This document shows positions 24,144 through 35,516 of a stretch of 64,000 nucleotides of DNA, in pieces. Each line of letters opens with the position of its first letter. The first letter of the stretch is position 1. The notes under the pieces are model-generated. The model ran no database searches and had not been told where the DNA came from. It saw only the letters and a program-made list of their open reading frames with translations. The translations under genes and the position numbers were made by a program. The stretch lies in the NCBI GenBank assembly GCA_021904315.1, contig CM038912.1, positions 4,117,061-4,181,060 on the forward strand, read 5' to 3'. The DNA comes from Sphagnum magellanicum (lineage: Eukaryota > Streptophyta > Sphagnopsida > Sphagnales > Sphagnaceae).

Positions 24144-25054
24144 GATTAGTTCTCACCTGCATCAACAAAAAACCAAGAAGGTAGTACAAACAAGTGGTAC
24201 TTGCGTTCAGAAGAGGTCGAGGCCTTTTTATTTAAGAAATTAGGGTAGGCGTAAGGTGTGGAAATGACGGCGGAACCTCATGAAAACTCAAACATCCTAG
24301 ATCTAATGGATTCATCAAACCCTAATTTCGACAACGGATCTAGAAGTATGTGAGGGTTTTTTGTGGTGCAAATTTTACTTCCAATTTACTATGTATTACA
24401 TAGTTAATTAGTGCATGGTAAAATAAATAGGTAGGGTATATCAAAAGAGTAAATGGTACAAGGGAATGTTAGTTCAACCATTGAATTAGTCAAGTAAGAA
24501 TTCAAGGATGTTACTAGTTACTACCGATGAACTATCTTAGTAGTTAGTTACTTGAAATAATTAGGATGAAGAAATAGGATGTGAAGGTCAATGGACGGAA
24601 AGGATAAGGATCAGGCTCAAGAGACCTCATTAAGATATCCAAGATAAAGGAAGGGATGAATCTTCCAATCCCATTAGTCATGAGCATTGTCATCCTATTT
24701 GATTGGAGGATGGAATTTTCCTTGTGTCTCATTGGGCCCAAGAATTCTCATCCTAAACTCAATTGGATGGTAATTTATTCTCAATTCTCATTGGCTCTAG
24801 AAGGATGAGGAGGCCATTGATTGGAACAAAGGATTTCAAGCTTTCATTGGACAAGGGAAACAAGCTCAAGGAAGGTCAAGGAGGCTTACCAAGGGAGAGG
24901 GGTATTGTGTGTATGTGGGAAGAAAAGAAAGAGGAGGAAGAAGTGTGAGGAAGAATGTTTAGTCCTTAGGTGTGGAAAGGTGTTCATGGAAAAGGAGTGT
25001 GCAAGAATCAAAAATGGAAGGAAGTTGTGTGTAACAAGTACTTGTAGCAAAGCC

Positions 25055-25411
25055 TTTGGAATTTTTGTTCAATTAGTTGTTCCTCCCAAATCTACCGTTG
25101 GATTTGTGTCAAAATGAAATTGGTTTTAGTTTGGAAGGTGTAAAAGGTTATCCCAAAATTTTTGCATCATCGGAGTTGTTGTCAGGGAGCTACACTAGTT
25201 GGAAGTAGAGGGTGTTTTGGTGGAGTCCATGGAAGAATTTCCATGACAAGGCCTCTGGATTTTTATTTCAATTAATTTTTCCTGCCAAATCACCGTTGGA
25301 TTTGTGTCAAAATTAAATCAGTTTTAGTGTGGAAGGTGTAGAAGCTTCTCCCGAAATTTCAACCTCATCGGAGTTGCTGTAAGGGAGCTACATTTGTTGG
25401 AAGTAGAGGGG
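25055..25411. repeat. Two tandem copies of about 160 bp
   Basis: A block starting CTTTGGAATTTTTGTTCAAT (25055) and ending GTTGGAAGTAGAGGG recurs from about 25248 to 25411. Shared landmarks are CCGTTGGATTTGTGTCAAAA, CATCGGAGTTG and GGGAGCTACA. A spacer of about 35 bases separates the copies. Confidence 0.7.
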
Positions 25412-25652
25412 GTCGAATTGTCTGTTTTTTCCTTTAATTTAAGCATAGTGGTTTCTAGTTCAAAGTTTAACTCTTGATCAAAAAAATAAAAATAAAACTA
25501 AAAACTTATGAGATTTTTTTACCATGGCTCCTTTTTAGATTAGCTTTTCAAAAATCCAATGCATGTTAGATTAGGATGTTATATGTAGATGTTGGACACA
25601 ACGCATTAGATCTTTAGTGAATTTCATTACTTACCTTGAGCCGCCTTACGTG

Positions 25653-28025
25653 TTAGACTACAACTACATAGTAGTTCCACTTCCAACCGGGTTTTTTGTG
25701 AGTGCATATATTAATGGTGAAGGTGTGCAAGAATTCCTCACACCTGTCATAGTACTGGGGTCTCCTCCTCTTTAGCACCACTCTCACATCATCGTCCTGC
25801 ATAAGCTCACTCTCCTTTGCAATTTCTGCCTCATATGGAACAAGTTCCTTGGGCTGGTCTTCTTCTGATACAATGTCAACCATATACAACTGTTGGTTGC
25901 TAACATGAACACAGTGGTTGATGCCAAAACAACACGCATGATGTTGTACACACTCCCTGTCCTTTCTCCTGACGCCGAGCCATTTTGTTTCTTTGCCAGT
26001 CTGAACAAAGAGAGGCTCCCCTTCTCTTTTAGGTGTGTCAGTTAGTGTACTTCCAATGTCTTGGATTTCTTCACTGAAGTCATCATCATTCGTGGCTTGC
26101 CTTACTGGATTTCTGCTCAAAGCATCTGCATTCGTATGTTTCAAGCCTGGTCGATGCAGTATTTTGAAGCTGAAATCGTGCAGCATATCGATCCACCTGC
26201 CTTTCCTGCCATGTGTCGCCAACCATTCAAGCGGCTTGTGGTTTGTTCTCAAAGTAAAATGGTTTCTGTGCAGATATTGTCTAAAATGCATGATGCCCCA
26301 GATCAATGCATAGCATTCCCCTTCCATGGGGTGAAACTTCGTTTGCACCACAGTAAAACCTTTGTTAGCATAGGGCACTACTTTCTCGAATCTACCCTCC
26401 TTTTGTGACAGAATGGCACTAACACCTTTTGTTGACCAATTCACATCGAGGTAGAATGGCCTTTTGAAGTCTAGATGCACCAATATGGGAGCATTAACAA
26501 GTGTTCTCTTCAAAGAATCAAACGCTTGCTGGCAGTCCTGATTCCATATAAACGCAACGTCTTTCTTTGTCAATTCGAACAACGGACCAGCCAACCTTGA
26601 ATACCCTCGTACATACTTTCGGTAGTACCCTGTCAGTCCCAAGAAGGACCTGACACTAGTGATTGTCTCTGGTTCTGGAAGACGCAACACTGGATCAATT
26701 TTTTTAGGATCTGGTTTGGTACCTTCCTTACTGACCACATAGCCCAGGAACACGATGCTTTTAGCAACGAAACAACATTTGCCTGGGTTTAGCTTCAAAT
26801 TCACTTCCCTGAGCTTGGAGAGTACAACTTCCAAGTGTTGCAGATGGTCTTCCCAGTTTTCACTGTGGACATTGAGATCATCCACAAACACCTTCAGGAA
26901 CTTATCTCCCAATTCCTTGAAAATAAGCGACATTGTTCTGGTGAAAGTACTGGTTGCATTCTTGAGACTGAAAGGCATAACTATCCAGTCATATAGCCCA
27001 GTATTGGTAACCAATGTTGTCTTCTTCATATCTTCAGGAGCCATACGAATTTGCCAGAATCTTGACTGCAAATCCAGTGCAGTAAACCAAGCTGATTTCC
27101 CCAACTGGGAAATCACATCGTCAACAAGAGGCATGGGGAACGAATCTCGCCGGGTCTGTAGATTGAGTGGTCGGTAGTTTCCACAGAATTGCCTACTCCC
27201 GTCCTTTTTCACTGGCAGGGTCACACGACAGGCGTACTCAAAATCACTCGGCTTCATCTTGCCCAACTCCACCAACACATCAATCTGTCTTTTCACCTCT
27301 GCCTCCTCCCAGTATGATAATCAACCAGGAGCTACCTTGCAAGGTGGAAATCCTTGTGTGTCTATGGAGTGTTCTCCGACAGTACAACAACTTAGCTCCC
27401 CTTTGTTCCAAGCAAACACATCTTGATATCGCTCTAAGATTCCCCAGAGTTGTTGTCCCTTCTCTTCATCCAGATTCTGATCAACTCGAATCTTTTGGCA
27501 AATCTCTCCCCACTTTGAACTTGCCTTACGGTTGTTAGATAACGCCAACTGCTCTTTGTTGTGAAAGTCAGCAATGTCCATTTGTTGGACTTGTAGTAGT
27601 ACACGTACTTTTGTGCAATTTGCGGCTCTAGGGAAAGCTTGCTTTCCCTGCTCTGCATCAGAAACCCACCTAATCCAATTGGCATAGTCGTCAACATATG
27701 TGATTTCCTCTTTCATGAAATCATCAGCTTGCTTTTGCAACGTCAGTTGCAAAATTTGTTGTGGTCCTTCCAACAATACCAAATCCTCAAGTTCGGTGTT
27801 TCTGAACTCAGACTCGTCATCAACTGGCTCCACCAGTTGAAGCCCTCCTTCACGATCCTCATCTGTATCAGAGTCTGAATCTGATACCAGTGCATCCATT
27901 CGTCCAGTTGCAATGTGCTCACACAAAGATGGCTTTTTGACAATCGTGTCCAAATTTCCATCGAGATGCGTGTTTCCCAGAGCAGCAGCAACTTCTCGCA
28001 TCAGAATTTCCAAGTTCATTTTCTA
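25653..28025 (-). pseudogene. Reverse transcriptase and RNase H of gypsy pol
   Basis: The reading runs from 28019 through a TGA at 27318-27320 to 25653, preceded by a TAG at 28023-28025. In the 27296-25653 frame the RT has its first catalytic Asp in ALDLQ (residue 75) and the FVDD box (139-140), with NPGKC, FLGYVVS and LTGYYRKYVRGYS as typical gypsy landmarks. RNase H follows: Asp 284 in FYLDV, Glu 327 in MEGECYA, but the usual TDHKPLEW reads TNHKPLEW, so a catalytic Asp has become Asn (352). The tail (about 430-547) is a linker; its last 30 or so residues probably already belong to the nested insertion. Both nonsense codons and the Asp-to-Asn change fit single C-to-T or G-to-A steps. Confidence 0.9.
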
Positions 28026-28439
28026 CAGCATGTTTACCACGGTCAATGGTAGTACTTCCACATTGGTTTCTGGTCCGTGCCTCACTTGGATCAACCTTCG
28101 TTCCACATAAACAATTGCTCCAATTTTGATAAGAAGATCAAGTCCAAACAGTACGTCATAGCTGTCCGTGTCCACCACCATGAAGGTCATGGTGCACTGC
28201 ACACCTCCAACCTTGATCGGTACTTCATCAATTCGCCCAAGAGCTTGCGTAACAACTCCTGATGCGATCTTCTAAGTTTCAGATCCAGAAACCAAGTGCA
28301 TTAAACTTAATTCTCGAACTACTGCAGCCGCCATGACAGACATAGACGCTCCAGTGTCTACAAGTCATTCCACCAGATAGCCATTTACTTCCACCGACAA
28401 GTGGAGTGTTTTACTCCTATGTGTTTTGTTGATGTAGAT
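28026..28439 (-). pseudogene. Aspartic protease of gypsy pol
   Basis: The retropepsin active site LVDTGAS is at 28344-28364, followed by YDVLFGLDLL, the second conserved block. The same frame as gag carries stops at 28437-28439 (TGA), about 28365-28367 (TGA) and about 28274 (TAG). The catalytic triad is intact, but no full-length protease could be made from this copy. Confidence 0.8.
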
Positions 28440-29720
28440 TCATCTAAGCGTTGGAGTTACTGAAACCATAGACACCCGATTGTTCGTAGCTTCTGCATCC
28501 CTTTTTTTTCTAGCCACTTTTACTAAATTTTCTAGGTGTTCTAATTCTCCCGGTATCATCAGCATTGTTTCCATGGGTGTTAGTGAAATTTTTCCTTTAA
28601 TAAAATGGGACAGAATTTTCGACTTAACAAAGTTCTCCCGATTCATTCCTGTGCCCTCTCCTGCAGCTTCAGGAGAAGGTTCAGTGCCTGCCGGTGCCAC
28701 TTTGACAGGCATTCTTCTCCTGGGTACTCGAGTGTATGAGAATATGCTCTCATTCCCACACAACTTGTTGAGTTGTTGCAGAGTTGCTTCTTCGTCATTC
28801 AGCAATACTTCCAAGAAGTTTGCTGCTCCAGAATGTGACTTCCCATCCTTGGGTTTCTTCTAACACCTATCCTCTAAATGTCCTAAACCTGAACAAAAGG
28901 AGCATTTTATCCCACAATTATCTGTCCTATGAGAGATGCCACATTTGGTGCATTTCGGCCGTGGTTCATTCAATCTCAGACATGTAGTGGCTATATGGTC
29001 TCCTCCCTTACAAATTTGGCACCCTCCAAACATGGTGGAAGAGGATGATGCGACAGGATTCGGCACATTCCCCTTCAAGAAATTAATGAGTGTGTTGTTT
29101 AAAGCAGTAACTTGCTTTTCCATCATTGTCTCTACAACTCCCTCTTCTTGCTCTTCCTTCAGGGGTTCGAATGGAGTCTTTCCAAGCTCACCCAATACTC
29201 TCTCGAGCTCAGTGGCAGCACTCACCAGCTCTTCAATGTCAGTAAGTGTCCTCACCACACATAATTTTCGAATTTCAGGCCTTAACCTGGCCAAAAACCT
29301 TCTCCTTTGTTCGGTGTCTTGTATCCTTCCCCTCTGAAATAATTTATCAAGACGTTCAAAGTATTTTTGAACTCTCTCCTTGGATTCTTGCTTGATGGCA
29401 TCAAGCTTCACCTTGATGTCATCGGCATCCACATTTCCGTACTTCTGTACGATCAGAGTTCTTAACTCAGGCCAATCGGTTGGTGCTGGTTGCATCCTTT
29501 TGAACCACTCCTTTGCTCTACCCTTCAGATTCAACTTCGCAATCTTGAAGAGCTTGTCTGCATTCAAATCTTGCACTTCAGCTGCCATGATGAGCCTCTC
29601 TGCCCAGTCATTAACGTCCTCATGATCTCTTCCCCAGAACAATTCATCCATCCCTTGGGGGCTGGTCATCTTGCAAACGTTTAGCTTTAAACCAAAATTG
29701 CAACACTTTTTACTACACAT
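28440..29720 (-). pseudogene. gag of the gypsy element
   Basis: Gag forms the virus-like particle. The capsid-type retrotransposon gag domain is seen in WAERLIMAA, AKEWFKRM and RRRFLARLRPEIRKL. It is followed by zinc knuckles (CQICKGGDH, then CTKCGISHRTDNC, then CSFCSGLGHLEDRC). A TAG at 28860-28862 falls right after the last Cys, where such knuckles usually continue with Trp-Lys-Lys, so TGG to TAG is likely. The frame goes on to 28440. The likely Met is in MTSPQGMDELFW, a few codons inside the open frame. Confidence 0.85.
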
Positions 29721-29833
29721 TCGACCTTAGGCCACAATTGGCGACCACAGCACCAAACATCTTTATAGTCTATTATGTTCATTTTGGATTTTGAGAAGAG
29801 CAAATGTTATATGATTCAATCTGCAAATTCAGA

Positions 29834-30473
29834 CTAATCTCCTTTTGCTACTGGTCTCAAAGGTGCAAAATTAGATGGAAAAATGGAAAAACTTTGCTCA
29901 TCTGTGGATTCTTGTTGGAACTGCCACTTTCCTTCTGAATCACGCCATATTCTCCAACTGATGACACGAGATCTCGATCCATCGTGGTCCACCCTGACAA
30001 GATGATCTCCAATCTGGAACAAATCTTCTACACCAAGGATGTCGAATCTGGTGAAATGGTTAGGTGAAATAGCAGACTTAGGAACCCAAATGTCTCTTAA
30101 CCTAGGTACACTACGTTGTCTCTCGGCAAATGAAGGTGTTACTGTACGCAAGGTACAAGGTGTAGTAGTATTGCGTCCGTAGCTCTGAGATTGACACCCA
30201 TCCCCTTGCTCCATCTCTCACCTTCAACCAAACCTCAGCGCGCGTATAAAAGCCACTATGAGCTACTTCTACTACTATGTCTCCGACTCGAGCTTCATCT
30301 GGATCTATTCCCACAAGCATTACCATTCCAAAACCCAGTAAACGCAGGACTACCACTCCTCTCTGTGGTCCACCTTGAGTAGTCAGATAATTGAACCTAT
30401 TAACGATTCGTTGTTCATGAATCTCCTGTGTTAATTCTTTTACTCCAACCTCATCTGCACTAGGCGAAGACAT
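29834..30473 (-). CDS. Extra ORF between primer site and gag
   Basis: From an ATG at 30473, about 60 bases after the primer-binding site, a frame runs through KELTQEIHEQRIVNRFNYL and GVVVLRLLGFGMVMLVGID. A second frame (30214-29834) continues with RFDILGVEDLFQIGDHLVRV, WRIWRDSEGKWQFQQ and ends in LRPVAKGD. A single shift near 30170-30210 would join them into roughly 210 residues. I do not recognise the product. It stands where a few plant gypsy elements carry an additional sense ORF; an N-terminal extension of gag is the alternative, but stops separate the two here. Confidence 0.5.
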
Positions 30474-30535
30474 GATACTTCAATTATCATTATAGTTAGA
30501 CATCCACAGGTTCTACCGAAGCTACTAGATCTGAA

Positions 30536-30550
30536 CCAACTTTGATACCA
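30536..30550 (-). other. Primer-binding site (initiator Met tRNA type)
   Basis: On the minus strand TGGTATCAAAGTTGG lies ten bases inside the 5' LTR edge. Its first eight bases match the complement of the 3' end of plant initiator Met tRNA (TGGTATCA), the usual primer of plant LTR elements. Confidence 0.75.
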
Positions 30551-30560
30551 AAAGAGAGGG

Positions 30561-31529
30561 TGTAAGACCAAACAACCAACCTGACGATCTGATGTGCCTA
30601 CATAGAATTGAATTCTCTGCGATTCTAAAACCAACCAACACCTTCTGATATTTTTTCTCTAATTCATCTAAAACTCTCCTGCCTACACCCGCTGATCTTC
30701 ACACAGACACCACTTACACTTATACAAAATCAGCAAATTTTGATCGTCGAATCTGGAGCTTACACCTTCATTCACAAAAAGTCCAGAGAGTACAAGCTTC
30801 CTTACTACAGTACATTCATTAAAGACAAAACACCTTCTAAGGTCTGGCCTTTGAAGTCAGAGCTCTCAGTGCTCTTTCGATCCTATTGAACCACTGAACC
30901 CATTCCGTCCAGGGTGCAACAATGTAGCTTGCTTCTACTCTACCTCTCCTAGCACCCGGAGACGCTCGGATCCTAATGTATTCTGCAGCTACTCATTCAC
31001 ACTCTCTGTGGTTATTTGATCCACCTTCTGGATCCCTCAGTATCACACCTCGGCACCAACCCTTCACAGCTATTCCTACAAGTCATTCACAACTATCTAG
31101 CCAAGTTGTTGGCGCAACAGAGGATTTCAACAACCAGCCAAAGTAGACCTTCACCACTATCTATCTATGCATCTCTATATTCATCTACCATAATCTGTAC
31201 CACTCTTTCGCCCACAACCCACTAAGTCCCAAAAACTTTCTCTGATCTTCCTCCTCATCTACCGGTCCTCCTTGGCCTTAAATCTTACCTCCTCCCCATT
31301 CGTCGTTGTTCCATCCACTCCCGCTCATCAATGCAGCTCCACTCTGCCATAATCTGCACCGTTTCACTCATGCGTGATCAGATTCCACAACACATCCAGA
31401 AGCAGCTGCCATGCATTCTTTGCAACAGTAATGGAGAGATCCCCGCAACCAGAACCACTGACGACTACAAAATTAACTCAAACAACAGGCTACGTTTACA
31501 CTAGTATAGTGACCTATTGTTTGGTCACA
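30561..31529 (-). repeat. 5' LTR of the gypsy element
   Basis: Partner of 20805-21770, 969 against 966 bases. Read on the minus strand it starts TGTGACCAAACAATAGG and ends GGTCTTACA. It must hold the promoter of the element, but no TATA box was assigned. Confidence 0.85.
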
Positions 31530-31623
31530 GTGCATCATTGAACTCCTAATATATATGATTGTAGCAACTGAATTTGATTCCATTTTGTTTGGCTCTTAAA
31601 TAAAGCAACTCACAATTGCATGC

Positions 31624-31705
31624 TAGATTTAGCCCATGAATTATTTATCACTAAAAACACATTTGCTAGTTTGAGTGATAAATAATTATTCATGGGCTAA
31701 ATCTA
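31624..31705. repeat. Near-perfect hairpin
   Basis: TAGATTTAGCCCATGAAT and the bases through ATTTATCAC (31624-31651) are matched by the inverted sequence at 31675-31705, broken only by a three-base insertion. The loop is 23 bases. It lies 95 bp outside the LTR, next to a run of 13 C (31709-31721). It may be a tiny MITE or a hairpin RNA source. Confidence 0.6.
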
Positions 31706-33520
31706 CCACCCCCCCCCCCCCGCCCCCTTTTTTTTTCCTCCCTTCTCCATTTTGTTTGATTCTTGATCAATCAGGCCTCCCTCTATTATGCCTTCATTAT
31801 ATTATTTGAAGGAATGTTGAAATTTTCAAAAAATAAAATAAAATTCAAGGGAAAAATAAAATGTGAAGGAAAATTGGGAATCTTTAAAAAAATACTTTAT
31901 TTTTCAACATGAAATCTTCAACACATGTTTTCATTTCCCTACATAGAAGTAACTACTTAGTATCCCCTATGGGTATATAGTCAAACTCTTCTAAAAATGA
32001 AATGAAAGGGATCTCCATTCCCGGGTAGTGAGCTTCCAATATTTGAACCTAGTATTGAACTTGCAACATAATACATATACACAAAAATAGTGGGTGAATT
32101 TTCCAAAGTATCATTTCTAGGGTTTCAAAACTCAAACACTTACTAGGGTTTAGGGGTTTAGGGGAAAAAATCCAACAATAACAAAAACAACAAATTATGA
32201 TTCGCTCATTTTGTAGTAGTTTGTAGAGCTTTTAAAAAAAACCACAAGAATGTTGTAAAAATTTCTTTTAAGATTGTTGGGATTTTTTTTTCAAGTCCAA
32301 GTTTTACATTTAACACACCCAATTGGCAAGTTACATTTCACATACCCAATTGGCAAGTTACATTTAACACACCCAATTGGCGGGAGAATGAGAATCTAGG
32401 TCTGAACAGGTCCCAGTGTGGTTCAGTTGCTGGTTTTGAAAACCACCTTTGGTTTTGGCTTATTCTTTTTATATTTGTTTTCAGAACCTTGGGTTTCCAG
32501 TTCTGGCTAGGTTTTTTGAACTTGGGTTGGGATTGGGGTGGGGGGGGAAGATCTGGTGCACCAGTTCTGAACCAACAAATCATTCAAATTTCCAAACCTC
32601 TGGTTTTAGGGTTTATAAGGTTCAAATATACATATATAATATATTAGGGTTTAGGGTTTAGGGTTGAGATGCATATTTGAAAAAAACAAAGTCTAAATTG
32701 GGTCCAGTTGAAAACTTACCTCCAGTTCCATTTACACTACTTACCTCCACAAAAGTCCCAAGATTTTGAAATTTGTGTAATACCGATGTTTGTACCATTA
32801 AACCTGGCCCAATAGTGTTGGTACTAATACTACCCTGAACCTGCCAACATTGGTTTCGAAAGAGTCTGGACCCGTCGTTTAGTTCTTTGGAATGAATGGG
32901 ACCAAGAAACAAGCAAAACCCAGAACTAGCCGAACACTGTAACAATTGTTATTGTTATACAAAGTTGAATTGAACCAACCAAGCTTCGACATAAAATCAA
33001 CAAAAAAAATTTCATTACATAATTCATTCATAAATTGATGAAATATTCGTCAAAACTTGTATTCGATAGTAAGTTTCATAACATGACATAATAATCATTG
33101 AACAAACAAAAGATTTTAAAGTAAGTGGAACGGGCTCTTCAGGGTGCCCATTATTGTGCATTGCCTCGTCTCATCTCATCCTATCTATCCTACTGGGCAA
33201 GCCAAGGGCAGGTTAAATAGCATGATGATGGGCAGCCGCTTGCTCATTCCCATAGTAATAATACATTATTAGATCTTCCCGGAGGATTATTAACATGCTG
33301 AGATCTCCCCATTTAAGCTTCTAATTCAACTAATCTTTGCATATGAAATTATTTTTGGCAAAAAATTCCCCAACTCCCAGAAACAGGAAACATTCCATGA
33401 AGTTAAAACAAATTAGGTAGTGAAAAGCTCACAACTCACAACAACACTTGTTGCTCACAGTAATAACTAACTAACAAACAAACAAACATTCCATTCCATT
33501 GCATTCCATTCCTCCTCAAA
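31706..33520. repeat. Intergenic with telomere-like and 27-bp repeats
   Basis: Three tandem 27-bp units (ACATTTAACACACCCAATTG and variants) lie at 32306-32382. TTTAGGG-type units occur at about 32144-32163 and 32645-32665 (three in a row), the plant telomere repeat at interstitial sites. Frames at 32338-32583 and 32658-32945 have no motifs and are taken as chance. Confidence 0.6.
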
Positions 33521-33621
33521 CAAAGGAATGTGGGACCAAATGAAAAAAAAACTACTTGTTTACATGCTTCTACACTTTCTCCCTCAGTCAGTCCCTTACA
33601 GACAGCCAATACTTAAACTCA

Positions 33622-34030
33622 TGCTGCTGCTGCTGCTGCTGCTGTTGCTATTGTTGTTGTTGTTGTTGCTGTTGTTGTTGGGTTTCATTCATTTCAGTCC
33701 TTTGTGTTTCTCCCCTTCTTTCCATTCTCCAACCATTTCCTTGTGTTGGGTGTTGCTGGGTTTCTCTCTGAATCCCCTTGTCCCTCCTCATCCTGTTGGG
33801 TACTGTTGTTGTTGTTGTTGTTGGGTTTTTTTTGTCTTAATGTGTGTGAGTTTTTTGGTGTGACGTAGTGATTTGATTGATTGTTTGTTTTGTCTATTGC
33901 CATTTTCAGATTGTTGGGTTGGGGTTGGATTTTGTGTTTCTTTTGTAGTTTCTCTGGTTACTAATGTACTGATTCTCTCGTTGTTGTTGTTGTTGTTGTT
34001 GTAGTGTTTGCAGTTGTGCTTCTGCTGCTG
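33622..34030. repeat. CTG/TTG triplet repeats
   Basis: Triplet runs are at 33622-33679 (CTG turning into TTG), about 33803-33822, about 33980-34000 and about 34020-34037. They make long Leu or Cys stretches in open frames, which are not regarded as genes. They may lie in the distant leader or promoter of the ankyrin gene. Confidence 0.8.
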
Positions 34031-34039
34031 CTGCTGCTT

Positions 34040-35041
34040 AACTTATTTCTCATTGGGTTTTTGTGGATTTGGTCGTTGTCGTTGTTACTGTTGTTGTTGT
34101 TTTTGCTGCATTTTTGGTGTGTGTTCTCTTGTGTTGTTACTGTTTGATGTTTCTGTAGATTTAGTTTTTGTGGGAGGTTTTTTTTCCCCCTCTTTTGTTG
34201 TATGTGTGCTGAGGTACTTCTTTTCCAAAGACGTGCGTTTTGGGTTTTAGGCGTTTGTGTTTCTTTCTGGAGCTTGCTATCAATGATTCAATCCAGGTTG
34301 TTGTGGAGATATGGAAATGCATTTTTGTTTCCTGTTTTCTCCGGGCTTTGGATCTGAGTTCCAGAGATCATCAGTTTATGCACTTTAAGGATTGCTAAGG
34401 AATTTGTACACTTTGAGAATTATCCATTATTTTTTTGGGTCATCCTCGGTCTTGAGAACCTAATCAGCCTTTCTTCAAGGTTTTGAAATTCAAGCAAGGG
34501 AGGGAGGAGCAAGAATTAAAAAAAAACACAAAAGAGGTTAGTTAGTGTGAACTTCATTCATCTCTGTCTCCACCATAGCCATTAGTAGTATGTCCTGAGT
34601 GTGTTTTTCCATCTCCTTTGACGATTTGTGAGATTGGGTTTACTTGCATTTCACAGAATCTGCTGATGGAGCTGATGAGATGAGAAGTCTCTCTTCAATT
34701 GCTGTCTAGAATTCACCATTCCCTGAGCATATTCTCTGGCTCTTGTTGGTTTCCATCAGCAGATTCATTCTACCCAGATTCTGTTAATAAACTTGGAATC
34801 AGGGAAGCTCGAAAATCCACCATGGTCCATGTAAGCTGATGATACCCAGATTTTTGGTTCAGCATCGACAAGCAATTGTCTGAATAATAGTGGGACACTA
34901 AGAGCTTTCCATGGATGATGTCCTTGGGGATCAGGAAACCTTATTCCACTACCTTTTCCCACTATCATGTGTTCTCAATTCCACAAAGCAACCAGGACTG
35001 AATACTGTTGAGTCAATGTATTTTGTGCCCAAAAGAAGAAG

Positions 35042-35072
<31 letters not shown>

Positions 35073-35516
35073 TTTTCTTGAGCTGGACCTCAATTTTTGT
35101 AGCCTAATGCACTTGAACTTTCTTGTCATTTGGTTGCAGCAGGAATGCTCAATAAACCAGCATCACCATGGTGGGAGTTCTTGAGCAATGGAAAAGCTCT
35201 TGCAGATGAAAGCTCAATAGTAGTACAAAATGGTATTTGCTGCAAAAACTGTGCAAAATGAAGCACTAGCAGGAGCAGAACTACAATGTGAAATCAGGCA
35301 CTAGGAGGAGCAGTACTAGCACTGGATATACATGGAAATGATGCAAGAAAGCACAGTGCAGTACAGGTCCTCCTCACCTGTTTGAAAAGCACAGCCATGA
35401 TGCATCATATATTTGGTGGCATGGTGGAGATTTCAGGATCAGGATGGAGATAGCAAGCGGTGTTTCTAAGTACTTAGACAATATATAAGCAGAAGCTGCT
35501 GGTATGCTGTAGCAGC
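34040..35516 (+). promoter_or_regulatory. Upstream region and likely 5' UTR of the ankyrin gene
   Basis: No protein gene is seen. A (GAA)n run is at 35033-35071. TTGTCATTTGGTTGCAG ends at 35139 and looks like a splice acceptor, so the last 377 bases before the ATG may be a 5' UTR exon behind a UTR intron. Confidence 0.4.

Larger units (their letters stand above)
23160..25640. mobile_element. Nested insertion splitting pol between RNase H and integrase
   Basis: Gypsy pol normally runs from RNase H straight into integrase; here about 2.5 kb of unrelated, more AT-rich DNA lies between them. Its exact ends, terminal repeats and target duplication could not be set. It contains a degenerate reading frame (24143-23690, minus) and a tandem repeat (25055-25411). 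It is likely a separate, later transposon of unknown family. Confidence 0.6.
20805..31529 (-). mobile_element. Ty3/gypsy LTR retrotransposon, decayed, with nested insertion
   Basis: The whole element reads on the minus strand: 5' LTR (30561-31529), primer site, extra ORF, gag, protease, RT, RNase H, a foreign insertion, integrase, 3' LTR (20805-21770). RT-RNase H before integrase is the Ty3/gypsy order. No matching five-base target duplication was found at the outer edges (AAGGG against GTGCA in plus sense), although LTR similarity extends about 14 bases past 20805 and 30561, so the true edge may lie there. In the first 200 LTR bases I count 15 differences, 12 of them transitions. Many premature stops and lost catalytic residues show that it cannot move by itself. 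Confidence 0.9.

Noticed and set aside
33528..34250. Long Leu- and Cys-rich open frames on the plus strand
   Set aside because: They are translations of CTG/TTG triplet repeats and T-rich DNA; no start context, motif or splice pattern supports a protein.
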